A stretch of 64,000 nucleotides of DNA from Limosilactobacillus antri DSM 16041 (GCF_000160835.1 NZ_GG700737.1:14519-78518); one strand, 5' to 3'; numbered from the stretch's first letter, positions 34,870 through 44,636 are shown. Program-made: numbers and translations. Notes: generated by a model from the sequence alone, not told the origin.

Positions 34870-35718
34870 ATGAAAAAGATTAAAGCAATCTGGCTACTGC
34901 TGCTTCTGCTTGTTCCCGCGGTTTTGCTGGCGGGCTGCGAGAGCGTCACGACCCGGGCAAATACCCAGGATACCTGGTCGCGGATTGAACGCCGCAAAAA
35001 AGTGGTGATTGGCCTCGACGACAGCTTTGTGCCGATGGGCTTTCGTGAAAAGAGCGGTAAGCTGGTCGGCTATGACGTCGACTTGGCACGGGCAGTTTTT
35101 AAGCAGTACGGGATTAAGGTTGACTTTCAGACGATCGACTGGTCAATGAAGGAAACCGAGTTGAAAAACGGTACGATTGACCTGCTGTGGAATGGTTACT
35201 CCATGAACCCGAGCCGGAAGAAGAAGGTGGCCTTTAGCCGGCCGTATTTGGAGAACCGGCAGGTCCTGGTAACGAAGAAGAGCAGTCACATTGACGGCCT
35301 AAACGGGATGGCTGGGAAGTCGCTCGGTGTGCAGAATGGGTCCACCGGGGCGGCAGTGTTGGACGCGAAACCCAAGTTATTAAAGGATAAGATTAAGAAC
35401 AAGTCCGCGGTCCTCTACGATACCTTCCCGGACGCCTTTATCGACCTAAACGCCAACCGGATTCAGGGAATCTTAATGGACCAGGTGTACGCCGACTACT
35501 ATGTTGACCACCAGAAGGATAAAAACGCCTACAAGGTATATGAGAGCAAGCAACTGCCGGTCGAATACTTCGGCGTTGGGATGCGGAAGGGTGACAAAAC
35601 CCTCCAGAAGAAAATCAACCAGGGCTTGGGCCGGCTGCAAAAAGATGGCCAGCTCCGCAAGATTAATGAGAAGTGGTTCGGGAGGGACAGCAACTTCCTC
35701 GGACCAGATAGCGAATAA
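34870..35718 (+). CDS. Amino-acid ABC transporter binding lipoprotein
   Basis: A 282-residue solute-binding protein. The signal peptide ends in the lipobox LLAGC, with Cys at about residue 23 as the lipid-attached residue. The mature domain is a family 3 binding fold: VVIGLDDSFVPMGFREKSGKLVGYDVDLA (split positions about 46-74), the TIDWSMKETELKNGTIDLLWNGY ligand-hinge region, and AFSRPYLENRQVLV. The ligand is an amino acid; His is suggested only by the T-box specifier. ATG follows AAAGGGGAAGAGG. A hairpin at 35737-35786 likely ends the operon. Confidence 0.92.
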   Translation: MKKIKAIWLLLLLLVPAVLLAGCESVTTRANTQDTWSRIERRKKVVIGLDDSFVPMGFREKSGKLVGYDVDLARAVFKQYGIKVDFQTIDWSMKETELKNGTIDLLWNGYSMNPSRKKKVAFSRPYLENRQVLVTKKSSHIDGLNGMAGKSLGVQNGSTGAAVLDAKPKLLKDKIKNKSAVLYDTFPDAFIDLNANRIQGILMDQVYADYYVDHQKDKNAYKVYESKQLPVEYFGVGMRKGDKTLQKKINQGLGRLQKDGQLRKINEKWFGRDSNFLGPDSE

Positions 35719-35736
35719 CAACGCACCGGTTTTAAA

Positions 35737-35786
35737 TGGCGACCTCCAGCGCTCAGCAACCACTGATCCTGGAGGCCGCTTTCTGC
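35737..35786 (+). terminator. Terminator of the ABC importer operon
   Basis: Stem GGCgaCCTCCAG / CTGGAGGcCGC with a long loop, followed by TTTCT. Confidence 0.55.
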
Positions 35787-35877
35787 GCCTGTAACCGCTG
35801 GTTTGAATTTGCTGAACAGATAACGTATCATTAAATCCGGATGGAATTGAGTGTTTTGGACAGGAAGGATGATCTTG

Positions 35878-37131
35878 ATGCGGTATCAATTAACCACGGG
35901 GGTCAATTTAGAAGTAATTCCCACGAACAAATTTAATATGAACCAGCTCCTAATTAACTTTGCCACGCCGCAAACGGCGGAGAATGCTACGGCGCGGAAC
36001 TTGTTAGCCAATTTACTCGAAACCAGTACGAAGAAGTACCCGACGCAAACCGCGCTGGCCGACCGGTTAGCGAATTTGTATGGTGCATACGTCAACATGG
36101 GGGTCAGCCGGGTCGGCCGGCTGCACTGCGTCCGCCTGAAAGCCAGCTTTGTCAATAATGAGCTGGCAAACGAGGACCTGTTCCAGCAACTGGTGGCGGT
36201 GATCCAGGAAATGCTGTTTAACCCGCTTGCCGATAACGGCCGTTTTGACGAGCCGACCTTTAACCGGCAGGCGATTAACCTGCGGAGCACCATTAAGGGC
36301 TACTACGATGATAAACAATTTTGGGCTGCCCGCCGGCTGCTGGACCTTTACTACCGTGATAATTCGGTAATGAAGGTCCCGAGCTTTGGCCGCTCCCAGG
36401 CAATCAGCCAGCTCACGCCCGCCAGCGTCTACCAGACATACCAGCAGATGATGGCCCACGACCGGGTGGATATTTTCTTCCTGGGAAACGTTGATGAAGG
36501 CCAGGTGGAGCGGGCGCTGGCCCAGTTGCCGTTTACGCCCCGGCCAAATGCCGCGGAGCAGCCCGAGATTCTATACCAGCAGCCGCTCTACCGGCAGGTC
36601 CAACGGCAGGTGGAATACCAGCCGGTCAGCCAGGCCAAGCTCAACATTGGCTACCAGCTGCCAGTGTATAGCGGTGAGAAACTGTACTATGCCGGGCTCG
36701 TCTTTAACGACCTCTTTGGGGGCAGTCCGTTTTCTAAACTGTACATGAATATTCGTGAACAGGCTGGCCTGGCCTATTACGCGGCCAGTCGCTTGATGCC
36801 GTTTAACGGCCTGGTGAGCGTGCAGTCAGGGATTGACTCAAGACGGGCGGCCCAGGTAGAGGAACTGATTGATGAGCAGTTGGCAGACTTGCAAGCGGGC
36901 CGGTTTAGTGCTGAACGGTTTGCGGAAGTGCAAAACGGCCTAGCCAACCAGTACCTGTCGAGCAATGACCTGGCCGGAAACATCCTTGGTCGACGGCTGA
37001 CCAACCGGTTGCTAGGCCTGCCCAACCAGGACGAAGCAGCCGCGATCCATGCGGTAACTCGCGACCAGGTAGTTAAGGTGGCGAAGATGATGAAAAAGCA
37101 AGCGGTATACTTATTAAGTGGTGAGAATTAA
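35878..37131 (+). CDS. ymfF: M16 peptidase-like protein YmfF (non-catalytic partner)
   Basis: A 417-residue M16-family protein. The zinc motif HxxEH is absent at the expected place (LLANLLETS near residue 45), whereas the C-terminal Arg/Tyr substrate-binding segment NIREQAGLAYYAASR (about residue 295) is kept. It is therefore the structural partner of the next gene product, as in two-subunit M16 proteases. Annotation pipelines link this pair to EF-P 5-aminopentanol modification. ATG 35878 is 8 bases after GGAAGGA. Six bases separate it from ymfH, so one operon. Confidence 0.88.
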   Translation: MRYQLTTGVNLEVIPTNKFNMNQLLINFATPQTAENATARNLLANLLETSTKKYPTQTALADRLANLYGAYVNMGVSRVGRLHCVRLKASFVNNELANEDLFQQLVAVIQEMLFNPLADNGRFDEPTFNRQAINLRSTIKGYYDDKQFWAARRLLDLYYRDNSVMKVPSFGRSQAISQLTPASVYQTYQQMMAHDRVDIFFLGNVDEGQVERALAQLPFTPRPNAAEQPEILYQQPLYRQVQRQVEYQPVSQAKLNIGYQLPVYSGEKLYYAGLVFNDLFGGSPFSKLYMNIREQAGLAYYAASRLMPFNGLVSVQSGIDSRRAAQVEELIDEQLADLQAGRFSAERFAEVQNGLANQYLSSNDLAGNILGRRLTNRLLGLPNQDEAAAIHAVTRDQVVKVAKMMKKQAVYLLSGEN

Positions 37132-37136
37132 ACTAA

Positions 37137-38435
37137 ATGGAGAACTATCTTTATCGTGAATTTAACCGGGCCGTCTACCGGGAAACGCTGGCTAACGGCT
37201 TGCGGGTGGAGCTGATGCCCATGACCGGCTTTAACAAGACCTACGCGATCATGACCACCGATTTTGGCTCGATCGACAATCACTTTATTCCCTACCAGGG
37301 GGATGAGCCGGTGTGGGTGCCAGACGGGACGGCCCATTTCTTGGAGCATAAGCTCTTTGAAAAGCGGGATTACGATGCCTTTGACCTCTTTGGCGAGCTG
37401 GGCGCGGATTCCAACGCCTTTACCAGCTTTACCCAGACCAGTTACCTTTTTTCGACGACAAGTCACCTGCACGAAAACCTGGATGTGCTCCTTGACTTTG
37501 TGCAGGAACCGTACTTCACGGAGCAGATGGTGGCAAAGGAACAGGGGATTATTGGCCAGGAAATTCAAATGTACAATGACGACCCGAGCTGGCGCCTCTA
37601 TTTGGGAATGCTGGGTAACCTCTATCCGCACGACCCGATGCGGGTTGATATTGCCGGCACCGTGGAGTCAATCAGTCAAATTACGCCGGCCACGTTAATG
37701 GAATGCTACCAGACCTTTTATCAGCCGAGCAATATGACCCTGCTGCTGGCGGGGAAGCTAAATCCAGCACAGGTGATGGCATGGGTCAAGACCAACCAGG
37801 AGCGGCGGTCGTTCGTGCCGCAAAAAGCGCCGCAGCGGCTGTTCGAGCTGAATGACGCCACCGGTCACGATGTGATTCCGTTCCGGTCGTTGACGATGAA
37901 CGTTTCCCGGCCCAAAATCATGGTCGGGGTGCGGGGCACGAAAGTCTTTACCACCGGCCACGAGCGCCTGAAACATAAGCTGGCGGTCGACCTGCTGCTG
38001 GATCTATTATTGGACGACACTTCAGCAAATTATCTGCGTCTGTATGACCAGGGGATTATTGACGATTCCTTCGGGTATAGCTATGACCTGCAACGGGGTT
38101 TTGCTTTTGCGGCAATCAGCACCAATACCGACCGCTTGGAGGATTTTGCTGATGAAATCATGGCGATTTTGGAAAAGGCTGACCAGGAACTGAACCAGGC
38201 AGCCGAGCGCTTTGCGGGGATCAAGCGGGCTGAACTAGGCCGGCTGATTAGCCTGCTTGATTCTCCAGAAGCAGTGGGCAACCGCTATGCCGGCCGCTTG
38301 TACGACAATGCCAACCTGATGGATGAAATCCGGCTCTTGCGGGAAATTGAATTAGCTGATTTGCATCAGGCGGCGAATGACCTGCTTGCACCCCAAGCGA
38401 TGTCGGTGTACCAAGTCGTTCCCCAGCACCAGTAA
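37137..38435 (+). CDS. ymfH: M16 zinc peptidase YmfH
   Basis: A 432-residue M16 metalloprotease. The inverted zinc motif is H67-F-L-E70-H71, and the downstream Glu ligand lies in GIIGQEIQMYNDDP (about residue 144). The second half is the inactive M16_C domain. With YmfF it should form a heterodimeric processing protease. The SDR gene ymfI, which in Bacillus follows it and makes 5-aminopentanone, is missing: rodZ is next. ATG 37137 follows the YmfF stop by five bases; the ribosome site GGTGAG lies in the end of ymfF. Confidence 0.92.
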   Translation: MENYLYREFNRAVYRETLANGLRVELMPMTGFNKTYAIMTTDFGSIDNHFIPYQGDEPVWVPDGTAHFLEHKLFEKRDYDAFDLFGELGADSNAFTSFTQTSYLFSTTSHLHENLDVLLDFVQEPYFTEQMVAKEQGIIGQEIQMYNDDPSWRLYLGMLGNLYPHDPMRVDIAGTVESISQITPATLMECYQTFYQPSNMTLLLAGKLNPAQVMAWVKTNQERRSFVPQKAPQRLFELNDATGHDVIPFRSLTMNVSRPKIMVGVRGTKVFTTGHERLKHKLAVDLLLDLLLDDTSANYLRLYDQGIIDDSFGYSYDLQRGFAFAAISTNTDRLEDFADEIMAILEKADQELNQAAERFAGIKRAELGRLISLLDSPEAVGNRYAGRLYDNANLMDEIRLLREIELADLHQAANDLLAPQAMSVYQVVPQHQ

Positions 38436-38471
38436 CGAAACCTTTTCTTAACTTTCAGCCTGCGGCTAGCA

Positions 38472-38480
38472 TGATATAAT
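38472..38480 (+). promoter_or_regulatory. Extended -10 promoter of rodZ
   Basis: TGATATAAT, extended -10, about 40 bases before the rodZ start. Confidence 0.5.
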
Positions 38481-38521
38481 TATCCAGTGAGTAAAACTAA
38501 GCAATTAATGGAGATAAGATA

Positions 38522-39613
38522 ATGAGTGAAAACGACAGCGAACAACAAATTCAAATTGGCAAAAAGCTGCGGGAGGCCCGCCAAGCCAAGGGTTACACTT
38601 TAGACGACCTTCAACAAATCACGAAGATTCAAAAGCGGTACCTGATCGCCATCGAGGACGAAAAGTTCGATGAACTGCCGGGCGATTTTTACGTCCGTGC
38701 CTTTATTAAGCAGTATGCTGACACGGTTGGCTTGGATGGCAAGGAACTGTTGCGGGAATATGATGATGACCTGCCCGAGGCAAAGACGGCAGAGTATTCT
38801 GACCATATCTCCCAGGCGGTGGAAACCCGGGCTAGTCAGCGCAAGACCGTCAGCAATAGTGTTTCTAAGGCGCGCCAATACCTGCCAACGATTATCATCG
38901 CCTGTGTGATTGTGGTGGTCCTGGCGGCAATCTGGATTACCGCGATTGCCCGGAGTCACCGCGATTCTTCAACCCGGATTGATAACAGTTCCGTCTCCGT
39001 TTCCGGGGAAAGCCGGAAGAAGTCATCCTCTGCTAAGAAGGCCTCAGCCAAAACTAGTCCGGCCAAGGTCAAGCTAACGGAGCAGAGCCGGACTGCCACT
39101 GCCGTTACCTACACGGCGGGCAAGCTGAACAAGGAAGTGGCCTTAGACATTCAGACGAGCGGCAGTTCAACGGTCCGGGCGGTGGCCAACAACACCAATA
39201 CCCTCTTAAACCGGACCCTGGCCGCTAATGCTAAGACCAGCGTTAAGGTTGCCAAGGGGACGACTTCCCTGGTAATTACCGTCACCAACCCGGCGGTTAC
39301 GACGATCAAACTCGGTGGCCGGACGGTTAACTTTACCAATAACGGCAAGGCCCAAACGACCCGGACGATTACGATCAACTTCGGCAGTCAGACCGCTAGT
39401 TCTTCAAGCACCGGCAATTCGACCGTAAATAATGGCCAGCGGACGACCACGAATAATCCGGCCAGCTCGGTAAACCGGTCGGCAACGACAAATACTACCA
39501 CCGCGGGGACGACGAATACCACGACGACTAACCGTCAGCAGACGACGGCCCCTACGACCAGCAATCAGGGAGCCGCTGCGACTAACGGTGGTCAGCAAAC
39601 AAGCACGCGCTAA
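38522..39613 (+). CDS. rodZ: RodZ-like helix-turn-helix membrane protein
   Basis: A 363-residue bitopic protein. Residues 10-75 form the cytoplasmic HTH_25 domain (IGKKLREARQAKGYTLDDL..) that binds MreB in known RodZ proteins. A transmembrane helix spans about residues 121-143. An extracellular beta domain (DUF4115-like, about 185-290) follows. The last 75 residues are an unusual Thr/Asn/Gln-rich low-complexity tail. ATG follows GGAGAT by about 6 bases. Its place between ymfFH and pgsA is the Firmicutes norm. Confidence 0.88.
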   Translation: MSENDSEQQIQIGKKLREARQAKGYTLDDLQQITKIQKRYLIAIEDEKFDELPGDFYVRAFIKQYADTVGLDGKELLREYDDDLPEAKTAEYSDHISQAVETRASQRKTVSNSVSKARQYLPTIIIACVIVVVLAAIWITAIARSHRDSSTRIDNSSVSVSGESRKKSSSAKKASAKTSPAKVKLTEQSRTATAVTYTAGKLNKEVALDIQTSGSSTVRAVANNTNTLLNRTLAANAKTSVKVAKGTTSLVITVTNPAVTTIKLGGRTVNFTNNGKAQTTRTITINFGSQTASSSSTGNSTVNNGQRTTTNNPASSVNRSATTNTTTAGTTNTTTTNRQQTTAPTTSNQGAAATNGGQQTSTR

Positions 39614-39631
39614 TACGGGGAGGATAAGACT

Positions 39632-40216
39632 TTGAATTTACCTAATAAGCTAACCGTTGTTCGGTTAATCATTATTCCCTTCTTCCTAATTCTGATGGTA
39701 GTTCCCTTTAGCTGGGGGAGTGTGACCTTCTGGGGGGCAACCATTCCGGTGGCCCAGCTGATTGCGGCCATTTTATTTATCGCGGCCACCATCACCGATA
39801 ATTTAGATGGCCGGATTGCCCGGAAGCACCACCTGGTGACCAACTTCGGTAAATTTACCGACCCCTTGGCAGATAAGCTGCTTGTAATGACCGCTTTTAT
39901 TGTCTTAACCGGTAGTCAAGTGGTGCCGGCCTGGGTCACAACGATTATCATCTGGCGGGAACTTTCCGTTACCGGCTTACGACTGTTGCTGGTGGAACAG
40001 GATGGAACGGTGCTCGCCGCTAAGATGCCGGGGAAGATTAAGACCACGACACAGTTTATTGCGATCATTTTCTTACTGCTAAACAACGTTATTTTTGCCA
40101 TCTGGAACATCCCGTTTGGTCAGATTATGCTGTACATCTGCCTGTTCTTCACCGTCTACTCTGGGATCGACTACTTCGTCCAGGGACGGGGCGTTTTCTC
40201 GGACGGCTTTAAGTAA
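39632..40216 (+). CDS. pgsA: Phosphatidylglycerophosphate synthase
   Basis: A 194-residue membrane enzyme that joins CDP-diacylglycerol and glycerol-3-phosphate, the committed step to phosphatidylglycerol and cardiolipin. The CDP-alcohol phosphotransferase motif D-G-x2-A-R-x8-G-x3-D-x3-D is complete in LDGRIARKHHLVTNFGKF and the following TDPLADK (about residues 56-80). Several transmembrane helices flank it. The start is TTG 39632, 8 bases after GGGGAGG. It follows rodZ by 18 bases and shares its transcript. A strong terminator lies downstream. Confidence 0.94.
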   Translation: MNLPNKLTVVRLIIIPFFLILMVVPFSWGSVTFWGATIPVAQLIAAILFIAATITDNLDGRIARKHHLVTNFGKFTDPLADKLLVMTAFIVLTGSQVVPAWVTTIIIWRELSVTGLRLLLVEQDGTVLAAKMPGKIKTTTQFIAIIFLLLNNVIFAIWNIPFGQIMLYICLFFTVYSGIDYFVQGRGVFSDGFK

Positions 40217-40263
40217 TCAAATTAATGTAATGACGCGTCTTGCTGACTTGAGCGGACGCTGAC

Positions 40264-40313
40264 GGGAGCGGGATACCGAACTAGGACGGCTAGTTCTGGC
40301 CCACTCCTTTTTT
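40264..40313 (+). terminator. Terminator of rodZ-pgsA
   Basis: Long stem GGAGcGGG..GAACTAG / CTAGTTC..CCCaCTCC, then TTTTTT. Confidence 0.85.
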
Positions 40314-40380
40314 GCCTTTGCTGAAATTCTTCGTGCAATTGCGGCGCAAAGCCGTGTTTAAATAATAGGAGGGTCCTGAC

Positions 40381-41628
40381 ATGGATGCAGAGATTATTGC
40401 GGTCGGAACGGAGTTAGTTTTAGGGCAGGTGACGAATACCAACGGTCCGCTGTTGGCCCGGACGCTGTCAGCGATGGATATCAAGGCGCCCCACCAGGTG
40501 ACCGTCATGGATGACCAGGAACAGATTGTTGCCGCGATTAACAGCGCACGACAACGGGCGTCGCTTATTTTCGTCTGTGGCGGGCTGGGACCCACGACCG
40601 ACGACGTTACCTTAAAGAGTACCGCTATTGCGCTAGGAACGGGCCTGACGACGGATGACCAGCACTGGGAGTGGATTAAGGAAACGTTCAAGGCCCGCCG
40701 GATTAAAATGCTCCCGGACAACATTCAGCAGGCTCGCTACCTGACCGGCGGGTCCCCGTTGGCAAACCCGGTTGGCCTGGCTTTGGGAAGCTGGTACGAA
40801 CATGATGGTTTACAGCTGGTGGTTCTTCCGGGGCCCCCAGCGGAATTTCGGGCGATGCTGGAGAAAAGTGTCAAACCGCGCCTAGTTGCTAAGTACGGCA
40901 CCGGAAGGAGAATTAGCAGCCGGACCCTCAACTTTTTAGGGCGGCCCGAGACGCAGTTAATGGCCGAAATTGAGGCCGCAACGGCGCAATTTTCGGATAT
41001 GACGGTGACCTCCTATGTTCAGCCGAGCCAGATCCAGGTACGGATTAACGTTTATGACCTGCCGCTCGCCCAGGCTAATGACCTCCTGGAGAAGGTGACG
41101 GCTGCGATCTTGGCCGTCGAGCGCCCATACTTCTTTGGCTTTGGTGATAAGTGTACCCTGGTGGGGGAAGTCGTGAAGCTGCTAACGGCCCAGGGGAAAA
41201 CCATTACCGGAGCCGAAAGCTTGACGGGCGGACTTTTCCAAAGCACGGTGTGCTCAGTCCCGGGAGCCTCCGCGGTGTTTAGGGGCGGGTTTGTAACCTA
41301 TGCGGCGAGTGCTAAGGAACGGCTTCTAGGAATTGACCCGGCCGTGATTGCCGGCCACGGGGTTGTGAGTGCCCAGACCGCAGCGCAAATGGCAGAAAAG
41401 AGCCGGGAGCGGCTCGATGCCGACTTCGGCCTGTCCTTTACCGGGGTGGCCGGACCAGACGACCTGGAGGGCCAACCGGCAGGAACGGTTTGGCTCGGCC
41501 TGGCACGGCGGGGCCAGCCAAGCCAAACGAGGGAGCTCCACCTCGCTGCTTACCTGGGCCGCCAGGAAATCAGAAATTTGAGTGTCCAGTACGGCCTGCA
41601 AATGGCTTTCCGGGCGTTACAGGGCTAG
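40381..41628 (+). CDS. cinA: Competence/damage-inducible protein CinA
   Basis: A 415-residue two-domain protein. Residues 1-170 are the MoCF-like domain (AEIIAVGTELVLGQVTNTNG, then FVCGGLGPTTDDVT); residues about 255-410 are the PncC-type deamidase domain with AESLTGGLFQSTV and the GFVTYAASAK loop. Family members hydrolyse pyridine-nucleotide by-products and are induced with recA in competence. ATG follows AGGAGGG by 6 bases. recA follows after 91 bases, with a LexA box and its own promoter in between. Confidence 0.94.
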   Translation: MDAEIIAVGTELVLGQVTNTNGPLLARTLSAMDIKAPHQVTVMDDQEQIVAAINSARQRASLIFVCGGLGPTTDDVTLKSTAIALGTGLTTDDQHWEWIKETFKARRIKMLPDNIQQARYLTGGSPLANPVGLALGSWYEHDGLQLVVLPGPPAEFRAMLEKSVKPRLVAKYGTGRRISSRTLNFLGRPETQLMAEIEAATAQFSDMTVTSYVQPSQIQVRINVYDLPLAQANDLLEKVTAAILAVERPYFFGFGDKCTLVGEVVKLLTAQGKTITGAESLTGGLFQSTVCSVPGASAVFRGGFVTYAASAKERLLGIDPAVIAGHGVVSAQTAAQMAEKSRERLDADFGLSFTGVAGPDDLEGQPAGTVWLGLARRGQPSQTRELHLAAYLGRQEIRNLSVQYGLQMAFRALQG

Positions 41629-41629
41629 G

Positions 41630-41643
41630 CGAACCGCTGTTCG
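41630..41643. promoter_or_regulatory. LexA (DinR) box of recA
   Basis: CGAACCGCTGTTCG fits the Gram-positive LexA consensus CGAACNNNNGTTCG exactly. It begins two bases after the cinA stop and sits about 9 bases upstream of the recA -35. As an RNA hairpin followed by CATTTTTCTT it could also end cinA transcripts. Confidence 0.9.
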
Positions 41644-41651
41644 CATTTTTC

Positions 41652-41680
41652 TTGAGTTTTGTGGGGAAAACTGGTATCGT
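41652..41680 (+). promoter_or_regulatory. Promoter of recA
   Basis: TTGAGT (41652-41657), 17-base spacer, TATCGT (41675-41680) with an upstream TG. Confidence 0.6.
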
Positions 41681-41719
41681 TAATTGACAGAGATTAAGTC
41701 CGATAAAGGAGGAAGTAAT

Positions 41720-42793
41720 TTGGCAGACCAGCGTAAAGCAGCATTAGATAAAGCACTTCAAAAGATCGAAAAGGACTTTGGTAAGGGTTCGATTATGCGG
41801 ATGGGTGATGCCGCCGACATGAAGATCGCCACGATTTCCAGTGGTTCACTGGCGATCGACAAGGCCCTTGGTGTTGGTGGTTATCCGCGCGGCCGAATTG
41901 TAGAAATTTATGGTCCGGAAAGTTCGGGGAAGACGACGGTGGCCCTCCATGCCGTGGCGGAAGTTCAACGTCAGGGCGGGACCGTTGCTTATATTGATGC
42001 CGAAAACGCCTTAGACCCGCAGTATGCGGAGGCCCTCGGCGTGGATGTCGACAACCTCCTGCTTTCCCAACCGGATACCGGTGAAGAAGGGCTGGCAATT
42101 GCCGATGCCCTGATTGCCACCAGCGCAATTGATCTCGTCGTCATTGACTCCGTTGCCGCCCTGGTTCCCCAGGCTGAAATCGATGGCGATATGGGGGACC
42201 ACCACGTTGGCTTGCAGGCGCGGCTAATGTCCCAAGCATTGCGGAAGCTTTCCGGTGAAATTAACAAGACCAAGACGATTGCGATCTTTATCAACCAGAT
42301 TCGGGAAAAGGTCGGGGTCATGTTCGGCAACCCCGAAACGACTACCGGTGGCCGGGCCCTCAAGTTCTATTCCACCATCCGGATGGAAATCCGCCGGGCG
42401 GAGCAGATTAAAAACGGCACCGACGTGGTGGGGAGCAAGGCTAAGGTCAAAATTGTCAAGAATAAGGTGGCGCCACCGTTTAAGCGGTGCGAAGTTGACA
42501 TTATGTACGGGGAAGGCATTTCTAAGACCGGGGAACTGCTCGACATGGCAGTCGAACAGGACTTAGTCAAGAAGAGTGGTGCCTGGTACTCATACGGCAA
42601 CGAACGGATTGGCCAGGGTCGGGAGAATGCCAAGAAATGGCTTGCTGACCACCCAGACAGCATGATGGAACTGATGAATAAGGTCCGGGTTGCTAACGGG
42701 ATGAAGCCTCTGGAAGAAAGCAAGAAACCGGCTGACGATGGTGACACTCCTGCTGGCCAGCAAGAAACCATTGAAGAGGCCAGTAAAAACTAA
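41720..42793 (+). CDS. recA: Recombinase RecA
   Basis: A 357-residue ATP-dependent strand-exchange protein, also co-protease for LexA. Walker A is GPESSGKTT (about residues 64-72), Walker B is [10 protein letters not shown], and the IMRMGD and [14 protein letters not shown] blocks are canonical. The start is TTG 41720, 6 bases after AAAGGAGGA, giving [13 protein letters not shown]; an in-frame TTG at 41684 has no ribosome site. The LexA box upstream indicates SOS control. A terminator follows. Confidence 0.98.
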   Translation: MADQRKAALDKALQKIEKDFGKGSIMRMGDAADMKIATISSGSLAIDKALGVGGYPRGRIVEIYGPESSGKTTVALHAVAEVQRQGGTVAYIDAENALDPQYAEALGVDVDNLLLSQPDTGEEGLAIADALIATSAIDLVVIDSVAALVPQAEIDGDMGDHHVGLQARLMSQALRKLSGEINKTKTIAIFINQIREKVGVMFGNPETTTGGRALKFYSTIRMEIRRAEQIKNGTDVVGSKAKVKIVKNKVAPPFKRCEVDIMYGEGISKTGELLDMAVEQDLVKKSGAWYSYGNERIGQGRENAKKWLADHPDSMMELMNKVRVANGMKPLEESKKPADDGDTPAGQQETIEEASKN

Positions 42794-42811
42794 CTAGTTG
42801 ATTAAACAATT

Positions 42812-42846
42812 AAGGGAGCACGGGTAGCTGTTGCTCCCTTTTTTGC
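42812..42846 (+). terminator. Terminator of recA
   Basis: Stem AAGGGAGC / GCTCCCTT and TTTTTT. Confidence 0.9.
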
Positions 42847-42871
42847 TGGGCAGGCGACTAAATAATAATAG

Positions 42872-42900
42872 TTGACACCTTCCTTGACCAAGCTTAAAAT
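42872..42900 (+). promoter_or_regulatory. Strong promoter of rny
   Basis: TTGACA (42872-42877), 17-base spacer, TAAAAT (42895-42900); the leader is about 80 nt. Confidence 0.8.
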
Positions 42901-42987
42901 TTAATTTGTGTGATGCTTTTTTTTAGCGTGACACGGTGAAAATTATTAACCAACCAACAACAAAATAGTTGAAGCGGGGGTGAAATT

Positions 42988-44541
42988 ATGCAGTTATTTA
43001 TTTTCGCCGCGCTTGCTATGGTTGTCGGTCTTATTATTGGCTATGCTATTCGTAAGGGAACCTACGAAAAACAGTTAGCAGCAGCGAAGCAGACCGCTAC
43101 GGGAATTATTTCGACCGCGAAGAGCGAAGCGGAAACGGCGAAAAAGGAAGCAATCCTGGAGGCGAAGGAAGAAAGCCACCGGTACCGTGAAAACGTTGAA
43201 GATGAACTAAAACAGCGCCGCAGTGAGGTTCAGCGGCAGGAGGACCGACTCCTGCAGCGGGAAACCAGCCTTGACCACAAAGATTCCGCGTTAGAACGGC
43301 GTGAATCAGCGGTTGGCAAACGTGAACACAAACTGGATCAGGAAACCGAAAAACTGCGCCAGCAACAGCAGGCAGCTGCCGCCTTAGTGGAGCAGCGCCA
43401 GACCGAGTTAGAGAAAGTGGCGCAGATGTCGCACGACGATGCGAAAGACCTGCTTCTGACGGAAATGAAGGAACAGCTCAAGACCGAGCGGGAAGTAATG
43501 ATTCGTGACAGTGAGCAGGAAGCCGAAGTGACCGCGGAGCGTAATGCTAAGAAGCTGATTGTGGAGGCAATTCAGCGGAGCGCTGCCGACGTCGTTTCTG
43601 AAACGACGGTCTCGGTTGTTAACCTGCCGAATGACGATATGAAGGGCCGGATTATCGGTCGGGAAGGCCGGAATATCCGGACCTTAGAAACCCTAACTGG
43701 AATTGACCTGATTATTGACGATACGCCGGAAGCAGTCGTTTTGAGCGGCTTTGATCCCGTTCGCCGGGAAATTGCCAAGCTGGCCTTGGAAAAGCTGATT
43801 CAGGATGGCCGGATTCATCCGGCACGGATTGAAGAGGCGGTTGATAAGGCCCGCAAGGACATGGACAGTCAGCTCCGGGAAACTGGTGAGCAGGCGCTCT
43901 TTGACCTTGGAATTCACGCGATGCATCCAGACCTGATTAAGACGGTTGGCCGGATGAAGTACCGGACCAGCTATGGACAAAATGTCCTCAGCCACTCGAT
44001 TGAGGTTGCCAAGCTGGCCGGGATCATGGCGGGAGAACTAGGTGAAGACGTTGCCCTGGCTAAACGGGCCGGACTCCTCCACGACATTGGGAAGGCGGTT
44101 GACCACGAGGTTGATGGCTCCCACGTCGAATTGGGGGTTGAATTGGCGCGGAAGTACAAGGAGAACAAGGTTGTGGTCAACACAATCGCCTCCCACCACG
44201 GTGACGTGCCAGCGACATCGGTCATCGCCGTGCTGGTCCAGGCGGCAGATGCAATTTCTGGTGCCCGGCCGGGTGCCCGGAGCGAGTCCTTGGAGCAGTA
44301 CATTCAACGGCTGAAGAAGCTAGAAGGAATAGCTAATAATTACGATGGTGTCGACCATAGTTTTGCCATTCAGGCTGGTCGTGAATTGCGAGTAATTGTC
44401 AAGCCGAAGAAGATTTCCGACATGGAAGCAACGACTTTGGCTCATGATATTAAACAACAAATTGAAAAACAGTTAGAATATCCAGGCCATATTAAGGTAA
44501 CGGTTATTCGTGAAGTCCGGGCGGTTGACTATGCAAAGTAG
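42988..44541 (+). CDS. rny: Ribonuclease Y
   Basis: A 517-residue membrane-anchored endoribonuclease that starts bulk mRNA decay. Residues 3-22 are the membrane helix, residues about 25-190 a long coiled coil rich in Glu, Arg and Lys, then a KH domain with [15 protein letters not shown] (about residues 211-225) and an HD domain with [12 protein letters not shown] (about 365-376) and [12 protein letters not shown] follows AAGCGGGGGTG. It has its own strong promoter after the recA terminator. The same neighbour order (recA-rny-mutS) is common in lactobacilli. Confidence 0.97.
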   Translation: MQLFIFAALAMVVGLIIGYAIRKGTYEKQLAAAKQTATGIISTAKSEAETAKKEAILEAKEESHRYRENVEDELKQRRSEVQRQEDRLLQRETSLDHKDSALERRESAVGKREHKLDQETEKLRQQQQAAAALVEQRQTELEKVAQMSHDDAKDLLLTEMKEQLKTEREVMIRDSEQEAEVTAERNAKKLIVEAIQRSAADVVSETTVSVVNLPNDDMKGRIIGREGRNIRTLETLTGIDLIIDDTPEAVVLSGFDPVRREIAKLALEKLIQDGRIHPARIEEAVDKARKDMDSQLRETGEQALFDLGIHAMHPDLIKTVGRMKYRTSYGQNVLSHSIEVAKLAGIMAGELGEDVALAKRAGLLHDIGKAVDHEVDGSHVELGVELARKYKENKVVVNTIASHHGDVPATSVIAVLVQAADAISGARPGARSESLEQYIQRLKKLEGIANNYDGVDHSFAIQAGRELRVIVKPKKISDMEATTLAHDIKQQIEKQLEYPGHIKVTVIREVRAVDYAK

Positions 44542-44570
44542 TTAGCCAATCAGCCAGCGTTATCAAACAG

Positions 44571-44620
44571 GAGGTTGGGAATCAACTCAACCTCTTTGCT
44601 ATTTTAAAGATAATAATGCG
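44571..44620 (+). repeat. Intergenic hairpin repeat, copy 1
   Basis: GAGGTTG / CAACCTC hairpin followed by TTTGCTATTTT, probably ending rny transcripts. Hairpin and the following AAGATAATAATGC closely match bases 63853-63902, so it is also a dispersed repeat. Confidence 0.65.
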
Positions 44621-44636
44621 GGTGCCGACTGCCCGC

